Below, piece after piece: positions 34,789 through 43,083 of a stretch of 64,000 nt of DNA. The notes beneath the pieces were generated by a model. The model worked only from the letters and a program-made list of their open reading frames with translations. It made no database searches and was not told the DNA's origin. Position numbers and translations under genes: made by a program. Positions within the stretch are counted from its first letter, which is position 1. Every line of letters starts with the position of its first letter. Source of the DNA: Brevibacillus formosus (GTDB lineage: Bacteria > Bacillota > Bacilli > Brevibacillales > Brevibacillaceae); the NCBI RefSeq assembly GCF_003013405.1, contig NZ_PXZL01000004.1, positions 1 to 64,000 of the forward strand, in the 5' to 3' direction.

Positions 34789-35556
34789 TTATTCCTCACT
34801 CTTTTTCCTCGTTCGACGGTACAGCAAGTCCATACTTTCTTTGAGCGTCTCATACTCGCGCTCGGTCAAGTTTTCGATGTGTTGGATATTTGTGATCGCC
34901 TGCTTTTTGATCTCTTCTGTCAAGCGATCTTTCTCATCCCGGCTTTTGCTTTCATGTGTCTCTGTCCAATGGGTAGCAAAATTCGCCGTCAAGGCTCCAA
35001 GCATTCCGATCCCCGTTACCATCAAGATCGCCGCCATGATCCTCCCACCTGACGTCACAGGCGAGATATCACCGTAGCCGACTGTCGTAGTTGTCACAAT
35101 CGACCACCACAACGCATCCGGGAAGCTTTTGATGTTTTCGTTCACACCGTACTCGAGCAAATAAATAGCAGTCGAGCTCCACAGCATGATAATCGTGACG
35201 ACCCCAAATACTTGACGCATCGGACCTGAACGAATGATTCCCAATAAAAACGGCGAAGCACGCACGATGCGCACCAGCCGAAGCACGCGCATGATTCTGG
35301 CCAAATACAAATAAGAGTCCAATGGAATCATTGCGATCAGATCGAACCAGTTGGCGAAAACGAATTTTCGTTTGTCTTTCGCCCTCCATAGCCGGATCAA
35401 ATACTCGGCAATCAGCAAAATGATCAGCCCATTGTCTACCTTGTTCATCAGTTCATCAGTCAACAGAGGATGATTAGAGAAGTCTGCGAACAACAGGATT
35501 GCATACGTAATCACTAGCATAATGATAAAAATCTCATACATGACGCGCCAGAACAA
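34789..35556 (-). CDS. Voltage-gated-like K+ channel, six-helix type
   Basis: About 255 residues. It has helices S1-S4, an S4 with regularly spaced arginines (RIMRVLRLVRIVR), a pore loop with the K+ selectivity filter TTTTVGYGD, and S6, followed by a ~55-residue cytoplasmic coiled-coil tail rich in Lys/Glu. The start is taken as TTG at 35556, six bases after GGGAGGAG; an upstream TTG at 35592 has no ribosome site. It is the last gene of the operon with DUF350 and the ATP-grasp protein, and lies beyond a terminator-like stem-loop that may limit its expression. Confidence 0.88.
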   Translation of the reverse strand: MFWRVMYEIFIIMLVITYAILLFADFSNHPLLTDELMNKVDNGLIILLIAEYLIRLWRAKDKRKFVFANWFDLIAMIPLDSYLYLARIMRVLRLVRIVRASPFLLGIIRSGPMRQVFGVVTIIMLWSSTAIYLLEYGVNENIKSFPDALWWSIVTTTTVGYGDISPVTSGGRIMAAILMVTGIGMLGALTANFATHWTETHESKSRDEKDRLTEEIKKQAITNIQHIENLTEREYETLKESMDLLYRRTRKKSEE

Positions 35557-35610
35557 AAAAACTCCTCCCTGTGCCCATAAGTGCCTGTTCAAAATATGAT
35601 CGGTTCCGCA

Positions 35611-35699
35611 TCGAAAAAGAGGCGGGAACCTGAAGCGGGAGGAGCTAAATGTAGAGAACCTACACGAGCACCAGACTTCGAAGGTGAACGCCTCTTTCC
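35611..35699 (-). terminator. Branched stem-loop, possible attenuator before the channel gene
   Basis: Starts five bases after the DUF350 stop. On the minus strand AAAGAGGCG (from 35697) pairs with CGCCTCTTT (35616-35624), with an additional ACC/GGT pair and an internal perfect hairpin TGTAG/CTACA (35650-35664), then TTTTTC. It looks like a terminator with a ~55-nt structured interior, so it could be an attenuator or RNA switch. Confidence 0.6.
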
Positions 35700-35703
35700 A
35701 TGC

Positions 35704-36141
35704 TTAGTAGCTGATCAGCGCAGCCATCAACAAGCCCGCTGCAATACTCAACCGCGAAGCGAAAATACCGACAGATACGTTTCCGTTCGGAATTTCAGAC
35801 ACGACTTTAAATGGTGTGACCCATTCGAACAAATAAAAAATGATGACTTGAAATACCATTCCTACAATACCCCAGATGACCAAATCCCACAAGTTAACAG
35901 AGTGGTATACAGCCGAAGCAAGAACGATTGCCAAACCGATAATCTTGCCTCCCAAATCGTGCGCGGCTGCTTTTGCCGCTGCCATTTTCTTCGGATCGTC
36001 AGTCTGTGCTCCTTGCTTGATCAGATCAAACTCCTTGTAAGGAGTCGTAATCGTAAACACAAAAATCCCCACAGCCAATATCGGAATAGTCACTGCCAAA
36101 TACACTAAAAAGTTTAATACGTAATCCAATTGTCCCAACAT
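35704..36141 (-). CDS. DUF350 family membrane protein (YjfL-like)
   Basis: A 145-residue integral membrane protein with four predicted helices in two similar pairs: an opening YVLNFLVYLAVTIPILAVGIFVF, then HDLGGKIIGLAIVLASAVYHSVNLWDLVIWGIVGMVFQVIIFYLFEW, then a final helix. DUF350 proteins, including E. coli YjfL, are found beside glutathionylspermidine-synthase-like ATP-grasp genes. The biochemical role is not known. Here it follows that gene by 21 bp. Confidence 0.9.
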   Translation of the reverse strand: MLGQLDYVLNFLVYLAVTIPILAVGIFVFTITTPYKEFDLIKQGAQTDDPKKMAAAKAAAHDLGGKIIGLAIVLASAVYHSVNLWDLVIWGIVGMVFQVIIFYLFEWVTPFKVVSEIPNGNVSVGIFASRLSIAAGLLMAALISY

Positions 36142-36162
36142 GTAAGTTGTCCTCTCCTTTCG

Positions 36163-37413
36163 CTACTTGTCTATGCCGACCGGCAAATAATATGATAGGT
36201 TGTTTGTAATCGGTCCCCCGACACGGGCTACAATTGCCGATGCCTCTGTGCCGATCCAAAAGGACCCCCAGAGCAGCCGTCCAGCATACGCTCCCTTCAT
36301 CGTCTGAACCGTTATTTCTGGAAGCTCCACCCGTTTCTGATAAATCATCGGCTGCTCCCAGTAAAACTCTTCCTGATCCTTTTCTTGCAGCGTACCATCT
36401 GACGCAAACAGCATGACACCGCCACCTTCCCGCCCAAAAATCGGCTTCGTGACGTAGTCCTCCCTGCCTGCAAACCGATTTTCAAAATAAGTCGGCAGCA
36501 TGTAAGCTTCGATGATCGCGTGCTCCTCTTCAGTGAAAAACTCATTTGCCTCATGCAAGTTCCAGATGAGCGCCTGCAAAGCCTTCGTCTGAATGAGAAA
36601 CGCAGAAGGAGGATTAATAATGGCCAGCTTTTTGCGGGCAATCAACGATAGCACATGCTCACCAGTCGGGTAGCCATCTTCATCCTGTTCTTCCGCCAGC
36701 TTTTCCAAAGCATGCAGGCGGTACAGCACATCGACTGGCAATAGCTCCTCGTTCTCCTTTACATAGAGCCGATCTTGCCAAACACGCAAATGTTCCAAAG
36801 CGGCAAACCGGGCAGACAGACCCGATTGGTTCAATAAATACATTGTCGTTCCCTTGTCTTCCTCATGCCAGTCGAGCGAGCTAAACCAGATAGAATCCGT
36901 ATCATAGCCTTTCGCCCGATACGCGTCGACCACCTTGCTGAATGCCGAACGCAACTGCCGCTCCATCCCTTCATTCGGGTCCTCGCGCAAGAAATGGCGA
37001 CAAGCACGACCGTTCACATAAAAAGCCTCGACGATTCCTGTAGGGGTATCGCTGTTGCACTCGAGCATCTTCAATCCTTCTGTCGTCTGGGCAAAATCAA
37101 AGCGTCCAATGACAGTCGGCACCATTTGGGAAACAACAATCCTGACTGCCTGCAATGCCTGCTTTGGCACTCCTAGTTCCAACAACAGGGAGTCCTCTGC
37201 ACGCTGCAATACCGGAACGACCTTGGTAAAAATTTGCCCAAGCCGCTCGGTTGCCATCGCGATTTCCTCTCGAAAGGAGCGAGGGATCAGGTGGATATCA
37301 TATAGCGCATACTCCTCGCCATACATCCAATCCCAGGTAAATACGCCCTCTTCCCGCATCGGGCCGTACAGCGCCTCTCGTTCTCGTCGGTTATGGTCTT
37401 CCACTTCCATCAC
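36163..37413 (-). CDS. Glutathionylspermidine-synthase-like ATP-grasp ligase (YgiC/YjfC type)
   Basis: A 416-residue protein equivalent to the synthetase domain of glutathionylspermidine synthase, without the amidase domain. Features: GRFDFAQTTEGLKMLECNSDTPTG near 105-130, the ATP-grasp KPIFGREGGGVML near 345, and a C-terminal LLWGSFWIGTEASAIVARVGGPITNN, where the acidic residues and the Asn bind Mg-ATP. The family forms an amide between a peptide carboxylate and an amine; E. coli YgiC/YjfC have no firmly established substrate. It is one base from the lipoprotein gene upstream, so the two are tightly coupled. Confidence 0.9.
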   Translation of the reverse strand: MMEVEDHNRREREALYGPMREEGVFTWDWMYGEEYALYDIHLIPRSFREEIAMATERLGQIFTKVVPVLQRAEDSLLLELGVPKQALQAVRIVVSQMVPTVIGRFDFAQTTEGLKMLECNSDTPTGIVEAFYVNGRACRHFLREDPNEGMERQLRSAFSKVVDAYRAKGYDTDSIWFSSLDWHEEDKGTTMYLLNQSGLSARFAALEHLRVWQDRLYVKENEELLPVDVLYRLHALEKLAEEQDEDGYPTGEHVLSLIARKKLAIINPPSAFLIQTKALQALIWNLHEANEFFTEEEHAIIEAYMLPTYFENRFAGREDYVTKPIFGREGGGVMLFASDGTLQEKDQEEFYWEQPMIYQKRVELPEITVQTMKGAYAGRLLWGSFWIGTEASAIVARVGGPITNNLSYYLPVGIDK

Positions 37414-37414
37414 C

Positions 37415-37675
37415 TCACCCGGAGCTGGAATAGCCCGAGCTGCCGATACCGCCCTTGGAGCTGCTCGTGCTTATCCCACTCGATACTCCGGATTTGCTCT
37501 TGTAAGACCTGTAGGTAGAGCTCGAACCCCCACTGCTGCTGCTATCGTCACAATAGCCGTCATTGTCATTATCGTAGCAATCATCATCATAGTCGTCCCC
37601 GGAAGAACAACCGCTGATCGCAAGTGCAGCTGCGACGAACAGACCGACTACTTTCTTCGACTTCGTTTGTGCCAT
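37415..37675 (-). CDS. Small Ser/Gly/Asp-rich lipoprotein
   Basis: 86 residues. The signal sequence KKVVGLFVAAALAISGC ends at lipobox C23. The mature part starts with a cluster of Asp and Cys (DDYDDDCYDNDNDGYCDD), which looks able to bind calcium or form a disulfide, then a Ser/Gly/Lys-rich tail. E. coli YgiB and YjfM are likewise small secreted or lipoprotein partners encoded beside YgiC/YjfC. The mature tail might be the target or carrier of the ligase, but that is speculation. Confidence 0.8.
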   Translation of the reverse strand: MAQTKSKKVVGLFVAAALAISGCSSGDDYDDDCYDNDNDGYCDDSSSSGGSSSTYRSYKSKSGVSSGISTSSSKGGIGSSGYSSSG

Positions 37676-37686
37676 TTTTCTTCCTC

Positions 37687-38133
37687 CTACACTGGCTTCG
37701 CGTAGTAAACATAAACCTGCCGATCTTCATCCACCTCGGCCGATGTCTTCTCCCATTCGCGTCCATTCACGTACAAATAGTCGCTTTGCAGATGCAAGAG
37801 AGCATCGTCATCGTCCTTGAAATAAAACGTGTGTACAAGCGGATAAACGCTTGCATTTTCTTGATATTCACGCATTTCGATCTGGATGCTGCCCCAGCGT
37901 GCAGACACAGCCTCCGCGTAATCGACAGCTTGCTCTTCTGTTGAGCGCTTGACGTAAATGACATACGTGCCGTTTTCGATTGCACAGGACGTCTTTTCAT
38001 AAACGACATGCCCCTTCACCAAATAATCGCAAGCGAAACGCAAGGAGACCTCATCTTTGTTTACATTGTCGTAGTAAAACTGAACAGGGTATCCCCTCGC
38101 CTCATCCAGCAGCCGATATTCCATTCGTGCCAT
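37687..38133 (-). CDS. Unknown protein, first gene of the ATP-grasp/DUF350 operon
   Basis: About 148 residues, soluble, alpha/beta. It opens MARMEYRLLDEARGYPVQFYYDNVNKDEVSLRFACDYLVKGHVVYEKTSC and ends with paired strands YVNGREWEKTSAEVDEDRQVYVYYAKPV. I recognise no family. Repeated aromatic/charged strand patterns suggest two similar halves (YLVKGHVVYEKTS and YLYVNGREWEKTS). Start at 38133 with GAGGTGAG upstream. It precedes the lipoprotein gene by 11 bp, so it belongs to this operon. Confidence 0.75.
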   Translation of the reverse strand: MARMEYRLLDEARGYPVQFYYDNVNKDEVSLRFACDYLVKGHVVYEKTSCAIENGTYVIYVKRSTEEQAVDYAEAVSARWGSIQIEMREYQENASVYPLVHTFYFKDDDDALLHLQSDYLYVNGREWEKTSAEVDEDRQVYVYYAKPV

Positions 38134-38278
38134 TTTTCTCACCTCTTTTACCTATTACAGAATAGCAAATCATTCGCAACAATTTTATACGTGCGCCGAA
38201 ACATTTGGTTGCCAATAAATGAAAAGAAATCCAGCTGAGCCATAAACCGCTACATAAGTCCCGCTTCTTTTGTACCCG

Positions 38279-39055
38279 TTACTGTCGAATCATACCGCGG
38301 ATCGTGTCATGCAAATGTCCGTTGCTCGCCACTAATGAAGGCGTGTGATCTTGTTGGAATGGTTCATGCTGGTACGGCTTTCCAAACCAGTCTGTAATCG
38401 TTGCACCCGCCTCCTGGGCGATAACAATTCCGGCAGCCACATCCATAATATTGGATCGTTGCATCACGATATAATCGAGCCATCCGTTTGCCAGCAAGCA
38501 CCAGTCCAGTGCGGGCGCAATATTTCGCATGAGACGCTTGGTCTGGAATACAAACGGTTCTGTAAAAGCCATCTCTTCTACCTTCGTTACCGTGTCTCGT
38601 CCTCGGATGTAAGTACCGACTGCACGTGTAAGGTCTTGACGGTTATTGACGTTCAATCGTTTTCCGTTCAAATAGGCTCCTTTTCCTTTTTCCGCCCAAA
38701 ACATTTGACCCGCTACCGGATTGTAGACGACGCCCAGCACCAGCTCGCCCTTGTGCTGCAATGCAATCGAGATCGAGAAATACGGATAGCCGATAAAATA
38801 GTTATTCGTTCCATCCAAAGGATCAATAATCCACAAATACTCTTCCTCGCGGGAAACCATTCCGACCTCTTCCGAAAAAATGGTATGCGTCGGGAAGTGG
38901 CGATGCAGGACCTCTATGATGCGCTGTTCACTGCCTTTATCCTCTGGCAGCTTCACGTCGTTATGCAATTCCTCATCGGGCACGAGCTGTTCAAGAAAAC
39001 GCTCCTTCAAAAACGCACCCGCGACGCTTGCTGCTTCTTTTGCAATTTCGATCAT
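38279..39055 (-). CDS. Inositol monophosphatase family protein
   Basis: A ~258-residue Mg-dependent phosphatase of the IMPase/CysQ/SuhB superfamily. Metal motif 1 reads SEEVG then WIIDPLDGTNNYFIGYPYFSISIAL. The second motif, usually WD.AAG, is MDVAAGIVIAQEAG. Substrates in the family include inositol phosphates, fructose-1,6-bisphosphate and 3'-phosphoadenosine-5'-phosphate. Since this genome makes PAPS, a PAP phosphatase role is possible but not shown. The start is placed at 39055 with AAGGAGCG; the 59 upstream residues have no homologous character. Confidence 0.88.
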   Translation of the reverse strand: MIEIAKEAASVAGAFLKERFLEQLVPDEELHNDVKLPEDKGSEQRIIEVLHRHFPTHTIFSEEVGMVSREEEYLWIIDPLDGTNNYFIGYPYFSISIALQHKGELVLGVVYNPVAGQMFWAEKGKGAYLNGKRLNVNNRQDLTRAVGTYIRGRDTVTKVEEMAFTEPFVFQTKRLMRNIAPALDWCLLANGWLDYIVMQRSNIMDVAAGIVIAQEAGATITDWFGKPYQHEPFQQDHTPSLVASNGHLHDTIRGMIRQ

Positions 39056-39167
39056 GACATTTCGCTCCTTTATTACGATTGGAACAACTTTTTTGAACAA
39101 CCTTCCACTTGCACTTGCATAGGAAAGATTACTATCATAGAGAGATACCCGAAGGAGGGGGATAAAC

Positions 39168-39545
39168 ATGAATACCGACTTCATTCGGCTGAAAAATATG
39201 GAAGGTGAACTCAAATTCACCCAAATGAACAATAGCTACGGCTTCTCTGTCACCACAAAGGAGCTTATTTTTTTCAAGCCACATATGACCTACCATTTGT
39301 TTTTGCAGGATATCATCAGCATGGTCCCGGTGAAGCTGGGCACAAGCCCTGTCACGTTTCGGCATCAGAGTGAGACGGTTCATGCCTCATTTGGTTCCGA
39401 TTACTACAAGCTGACCGCCAAGTGGGCGCGGATTGTTTCGCGATCCGGTATCGTCGAGAAAGAAGACATGGAGTTTATCGTACCGCTTTCCACTAAAATG
39501 CTCACTTACATTTCGGAATACAGCGGTCTCGTTGTCATCAAATAA
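39168..39545 (+). CDS. Small protein of unknown function
   Basis: 125 residues, soluble, beta-rich in the first half (FIRLKNMEGELKFTQMNNSYGFSVTTKELIFF), ending in a helix and a hydrophobic strand. No signal peptide or membrane helix. I do not recognise the family. Very strong ribosome site (GAAGGAGGGGG), and its own terminator follows at once, so it is a real monocistronic gene. TTGCAC with a TATCAT 18 nt later, about 30 bp upstream, is a plausible promoter. Confidence 0.8.
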   Translation: MNTDFIRLKNMEGELKFTQMNNSYGFSVTTKELIFFKPHMTYHLFLQDIISMVPVKLGTSPVTFRHQSETVHASFGSDYYKLTAKWARIVSRSGIVEKEDMEFIVPLSTKMLTYISEYSGLVVIK

Positions 39546-39551
39546 CACCGT

Positions 39552-39597
39552 CACCTCTCGCTCTCACCTTTTTGGTGTGGAGCGAGGTTTTTTTATT
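39552..39597 (+). terminator. Terminator
   Basis: A stem of CCTC(TC)GCTC with GAGCGAGG, extended by CACC/GGTG, followed by seven T's. It also overlaps the stop codon of the convergent thioesterase gene. Confidence 0.85.
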
Positions 39598-40081
39598 TCC
39601 GACCATTTCTCGAGAGCACAATGAACGATCCTGTACCGTGGGCGATCCGCCTATCCCGATCATCGTAAACACTGCCTTCCATGACGACCAATGTGTGTCC
39701 GCGATGCAAAAAGCTCGCTTCTGCTCGCAACCGCTCCCCTATTCCCGGAAGCAAATAATTGAGCTTCAGCTCTGTCGTCACTGCATACTGATTGGGGGGC
39801 AAGGACCGATTGATCAAGGAGCCCATCGCTGAATCGATCAAGGTCGCAAGAATTCCTCCATGAACAACTCCCCCTGAATTGTGCATAAAAGGGGTCAGAG
39901 GTAATTCGAAGCGGTACGACTGTTTTTCTTCGTCTATGAACTCTCCCTTTAGTCCAAGAAAACCAGAGATAAACGCGCTATTCCGTTCCCGCTTTTGATG
40001 AATGGCAGCAACAGCCAGCTCGAGAATGCGGCGCTCCTCTTCATTCCCGTCCGACCAGATGTTTTTTAACTCGTTTAACAT
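39593..40081 (-). CDS. PaaI/hotdog-fold thioesterase
   Basis: About 162 residues. The hotdog domain contains FMHNSGGVVHGGILATLIDSAMG, with the conserved HxGxxxTLxD motif of PaaI-like acyl-CoA thioesterases, and later strands AVTTELKLNYLLPG and RIAHGTGSFIVL. The N-terminal ~45 residues are helical. It would hydrolyse an acyl-CoA; the acyl group is not predictable. Start ATG at 40081 with GGAG eight bases upstream. Transcribed away from ilvD. Confidence 0.85.
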   Translation of the reverse strand: MLNELKNIWSDGNEEERRILELAVAAIHQKRERNSAFISGFLGLKGEFIDEEKQSYRFELPLTPFMHNSGGVVHGGILATLIDSAMGSLINRSLPPNQYAVTTELKLNYLLPGIGERLRAEASFLHRGHTLVVMEGSVYDDRDRRIAHGTGSFIVLSRNGRK

Positions 40082-40222
40082 TTTGTTCACTCCAACCGAA
40101 ATAGATTCGATTCTTCTATTTTATCCCAAACAAGCTGATTTCGCTATGATTCCTAAGCCTATGCCAATCGAGAGCAGCTGTTCGAACCATTGGAGACCGA
40201 GCGAATGTTCAGACTTTTGCGG

Positions 40223-40251
40223 TTGTTTCTGTAATTAAAAATTGATAAGAT
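40223..40251 (+). promoter_or_regulatory. ilvD: Promoter of ilvD
   Basis: TTGTTT, a 17-nt spacer, and TAAGAT preceded by TGA (extended -10). The leader to the ilvD start is only ~45 nt, with no room for a T-box. Confidence 0.55.
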
Positions 40252-40302
40252 AGTTCAAAACATAAGACAGGCATGATCCGTATTGGAAGGGAGTTTTTCA
40301 AA

Positions 40303-41979
40303 TTGGCCAGACAACGAAGTGATATGATCAAAAAAGGATTCGACCGCGCACCACACCGCAGCTTGCTTCGTGCAGCAGGTGTAAAGGATGAGGATTTCGA
40401 TAAACCGTTTATCGCCATTTGCAACTCGTACATCGACATTATTCCGGGTCATGTACACTTGCAGGAATTTGGAAAACTGGTCAAAGAAGCCGTTCGTGCT
40501 GCTGGCATGGTTCCATTTGAATTCAATACCATTGGCGTTGACGACGGAATTGCTATGGGACATATCGGGATGCGCTACTCCCTCCCGAGCCGTGAGATCA
40601 TCGCAGACAGCTTGGAAACCGTTGTCGCTGCTCACTGGTTTGACGGCATGATCTGTATTCCAAATTGTGACAAGATCACGCCTGGGATGATCATGGGTGC
40701 ACTTCGCGTCAACATTCCAACCGTATTTGTAACCGGTGGTCCTATGAAAGCCGGAAAAACGAGTGATGGCCGCTCCATCTCGCTTTCCTCCGTATTCGAG
40801 GGTGTAGGTGCTCACCAAGCAGGCTTGATCAACGACGAGCAACTCGAAGAGCTGGAGCAATATGGATGCCCGACTTGCGGTTCCTGTTCCGGTATGTTTA
40901 CAGCGAACTCGATGAACTGTCTGCTCGAAGCCATCGGTTTGGCTCTGCCTGGCAACGGTACCGTACTCGCTGTCTCTCCTGAGCGTCGCGAGCTGGTACA
41001 ATCCTCTGCTGAAAAACTGAAAAATCTGATTGAACGCGACATTAAGCCACGCGATATCGTGACACTTGAGGCTATCGACGATGCATTCGCACTCGACATG
41101 GCGATGGGTGGGTCAACCAATACCGTTCTCCATACACTGGCTATCGCACAAGAAGCAGGCATCGAATACCCGATTGAGCGCATCAACGTAGTAGCGAAGC
41201 GCATTCCGCATATTTGCAAGCTGGCTCCGTCCTCTGACTATCATATCGAGGATTGCCACGAGGCAGGCGGCGTATCAGCTGTTCTGAAAGAAATCGCGAA
41301 AAAAGCAGGCGCGATCCATCCAGACCGTATCACTGTCACGGGCAAAACCCTTGGCGAAAACATCGCTGATGCTGAAATCAAAAACGATCAAGTCATTCGT
41401 CGCCTGGACAACCCGTACAGCGCTTCCGGCGGTCTCGCTGTTCTGTTCGGCAACCTGGCAGAGCAAGGCTCGATCATCAAAACAGGCGGTGTCGATCCTT
41501 CTATTAAAAAGCACGAAGGTCCAGCCATCTGCTTCGACTCCCAAGAGGAGGCTCTGGCAGGAATCGCTGCTGGTAAAATCAAATCTGGTCATGTTGTAGT
41601 TATCCGCTATGAAGGTCCTAAGGGCGGCCCAGGCATGCCAGAAATGCTGGCTCCAACCTCGCAAATCGTGGGTATGGGCCTCGGTAAAGAAGTCGCTCTC
41701 GTTACAGACGGACGCTTCTCCGGTGCTTCTCGCGGGATCAGTATCGGTCACGTGTCTCCTGAAGCCGCAGAAGGCGGTCCAATTGCCTTCGTACAGGACG
41801 GAGATATCATCTCGATTGACCTCGAGGAGCGGACGATCCAGCTGCACGTGGATGAAGCCGAGCTGGCTCGCCGCAAAGAAGGCTGGAAAGAATTCGAGCC
41901 GAAAGTAAAAACAGGCTATCTGGCTCGTTACTCCAAGCTGGTAACGAATGCGAGCATGGGTGGTATTTTGAAAATCTAG
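40303..41979 (+). CDS. ilvD: Dihydroxy-acid dehydratase
   Basis: A 558-residue Fe-S dehydratase of branched-chain amino acid synthesis, converting 2,3-dihydroxy-isovalerate (and the isoleucine analogue) to the 2-keto acid. Visible motifs: cluster and metal cysteines in [16 protein letters not shown] and [16 protein letters not shown], plus GRFSGASRG near the end. The start is taken as TTG at 40303: GGAAGGGAG lies nine bases upstream and the length becomes exactly 558, the usual size. The ATG at 40273 has no good ribosome site. It stands alone here rather than in an ilv-leu cluster. Confidence 0.95.
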   Translation: MARQRSDMIKKGFDRAPHRSLLRAAGVKDEDFDKPFIAICNSYIDIIPGHVHLQEFGKLVKEAVRAAGMVPFEFNTIGVDDGIAMGHIGMRYSLPSREIIADSLETVVAAHWFDGMICIPNCDKITPGMIMGALRVNIPTVFVTGGPMKAGKTSDGRSISLSSVFEGVGAHQAGLINDEQLEELEQYGCPTCGSCSGMFTANSMNCLLEAIGLALPGNGTVLAVSPERRELVQSSAEKLKNLIERDIKPRDIVTLEAIDDAFALDMAMGGSTNTVLHTLAIAQEAGIEYPIERINVVAKRIPHICKLAPSSDYHIEDCHEAGGVSAVLKEIAKKAGAIHPDRITVTGKTLGENIADAEIKNDQVIRRLDNPYSASGGLAVLFGNLAEQGSIIKTGGVDPSIKKHEGPAICFDSQEEALAGIAAGKIKSGHVVVIRYEGPKGGPGMPEMLAPTSQIVGMGLGKEVALVTDGRFSGASRGISIGHVSPEAAEGGPIAFVQDGDIISIDLEERTIQLHVDEAELARRKEGWKEFEPKVKTGYLARYSKLVTNASMGGILKI

Positions 41980-42000
41980 CACGCTGCTAGCAAACAGATC

Positions 42001-42056
42001 AAAGCCCTTGTCTTTGTGGGAGACTCCACAAGGCAAGGGCTTTCGCTTTTTTTTTA
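42001..42056 (+). terminator. Terminator of ilvD
   Basis: AAAGCCCTTG pairs with CAAGGGCTTT, with a second inner stem TTGTGG/CCACAA, followed by CGC and nine T's. Confidence 0.92.
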
Positions 42057-42133
42057 CAAGATTTGCATTCCTCGATTCTCGCAACAAATTGCGTTACGAA
42101 ACGTATTAGTAAGTAGAGAGCCAGACGAGTAGA

Positions 42134-42634
42134 TTACAAGACTCGCCGTGCCGAAACGAAGCGCTTCTCCCAGGACGTGCCTTTAAAGGTCGAATACGTC
42201 ACTCCTGGTTTTCCATATGTATGTAAGAGTTTATTGTTGCCTGCATAAATCGCCACGTGTGTAATCCGTTTGGACGTCGTCGTCGTACTCGCCTTGAAGA
42301 ACACCAAGTCTCCCTTTTTCAGGTTGGCCTTGGACACACTCGTTCCTTTCTTGGCTTGATCGCGAGAAGAGCGTGGCAAGCTCTTGCCGACTGCGACTTT
42401 AAATACCCGCTGTGTAAAGGAAGAGCAATCAAATACGGCTGTGGTATTACTGCTCGCACCGAATTTATAAGGAGTACCCATATATTTTCTTCCCGTGGCA
42501 ATGACCTTGTCTGCCTTGGATTGCGTCCATGCAGCCTCAGCTACATTTTGCTCCCCTGGCAATGGAGCGACAATTGATGTGACTCCCAATGCTACTCCCA
42601 TTACGATTCCGATGAGGGTTTTATGTAATTTCAT
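42134..42634 (-). CDS. Secreted NlpC/P60 cell-wall hydrolase
   Basis: A ~166-residue secreted cysteine peptidase. The signal peptide spans ~1-35 (LIGIVMGVALGVTSIVAPLPG... ending near AEAA). The NlpC/P60 domain has catalytic C70 in VFDCSSFTQRV, the histidine in RITHVAIYAG, and the third polar residue His in KLLHTYG. It has no LysM or SH3 domain. Such enzymes cut the gamma-D-Glu-diaminopimelate link in peptidoglycan stems. Start at 42634 with GGGAGG nine bases before. The region upstream carries tandem 11-bp repeats that may bind a regulator. Confidence 0.9.
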   Translation of the reverse strand: MKLHKTLIGIVMGVALGVTSIVAPLPGEQNVAEAAWTQSKADKVIATGRKYMGTPYKFGASSNTTAVFDCSSFTQRVFKVAVGKSLPRSSRDQAKKGTSVSKANLKKGDLVFFKASTTTTSKRITHVAIYAGNNKLLHTYGKPGVTYSTFKGTSWEKRFVSARRVL

Positions 42635-43083
42635 GCTGTTCATCCTCCCTTTTCTTTGAAAAAAGATCCCTCCTCAACAAGGGACCATTTTATGCAAAGT
42701 TTGGCTGACCTCTCACTTGTTCTCTACTTTACCAAAGCTCGCCCTCTGTGAAATTACCAAAAACTTACCAAAAACTAATTTTTTCACTGGATACGATTAC
42801 CGCTTGACGCCTTCGCGCTTGATTTAACAGGCATTCCTCAAATTTTCAGTCTATTTTCTTACCAGAATGTCCCTCCAAAATTGGCAAATTTTTACCAGCC
42901 CCCATTCGTTCAAACCCTCGCCCCATGCGACTTTCGTCCTACTCCCATTTACAAAAAACCCCTTTTCTCTCCTTTTTCACGTATTCTACCGCTGGAATCT
43001 CGCTTCTCTTTCTTCTCTCTCTACTTGCAACTAGCAGGGAGTCATCGTAAAGTAGATAGGAGTTCGTTTTGAAGGAGGCACAT
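42635..43083. other. Long intergenic region between the NlpC/P60 gene and trmB
   Basis: 449 bp without a supported gene. It is AT-rich and C-rich on the plus strand. It holds five TTACCA hexamers (42729, 42754, 42765 and two weaker contexts near 42851 and 42890), a short hairpin CCCT/AGGG near 42669-42687, and no convincing RNA element. The right end gives the trmB ribosome site. Confidence 0.5.
42729..42770 (-). promoter_or_regulatory. Tandem TGGTAA repeats upstream of the NlpC/P60 gene
   Basis: On the minus strand the 11-mer GTTTTTGGTAA occurs twice head to tail (TGGTAA at 42754-42759 and 42765-42770), with a third TGGTAA at 42729-42734. The 6+5 spacing is that of OmpR-family regulators such as WalR or PhoP, but the hexamer differs from the WalR consensus TGTWAH. 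Confidence 0.35.

Noticed and set aside
35611..35699. A fourth copy of the nested palindrome family
   Set aside because: It has a long-range stem and inner hairpin but lacks the CCCC-GGGG hairpin and the ACTGTCC core, and is less than half the length.
40091..40302. T-box or leucine-responsive leader before ilvD
   Set aside because: The probable promoter leaves only ~45 nt of leader, and there is no T-box core sequence or specifier stem.
40255..42087. Long minus-strand frames opposite ilvD
   Set aside because: No ribosome sites, unusual composition, and ilvD on the plus strand is unambiguous.
42729..42900. Spaced TTACCA repeats as a CRISPR-like array
   Set aside because: The repeat is only 6-11 bp, spacing is irregular outside the tandem pair, and no cas genes are near.
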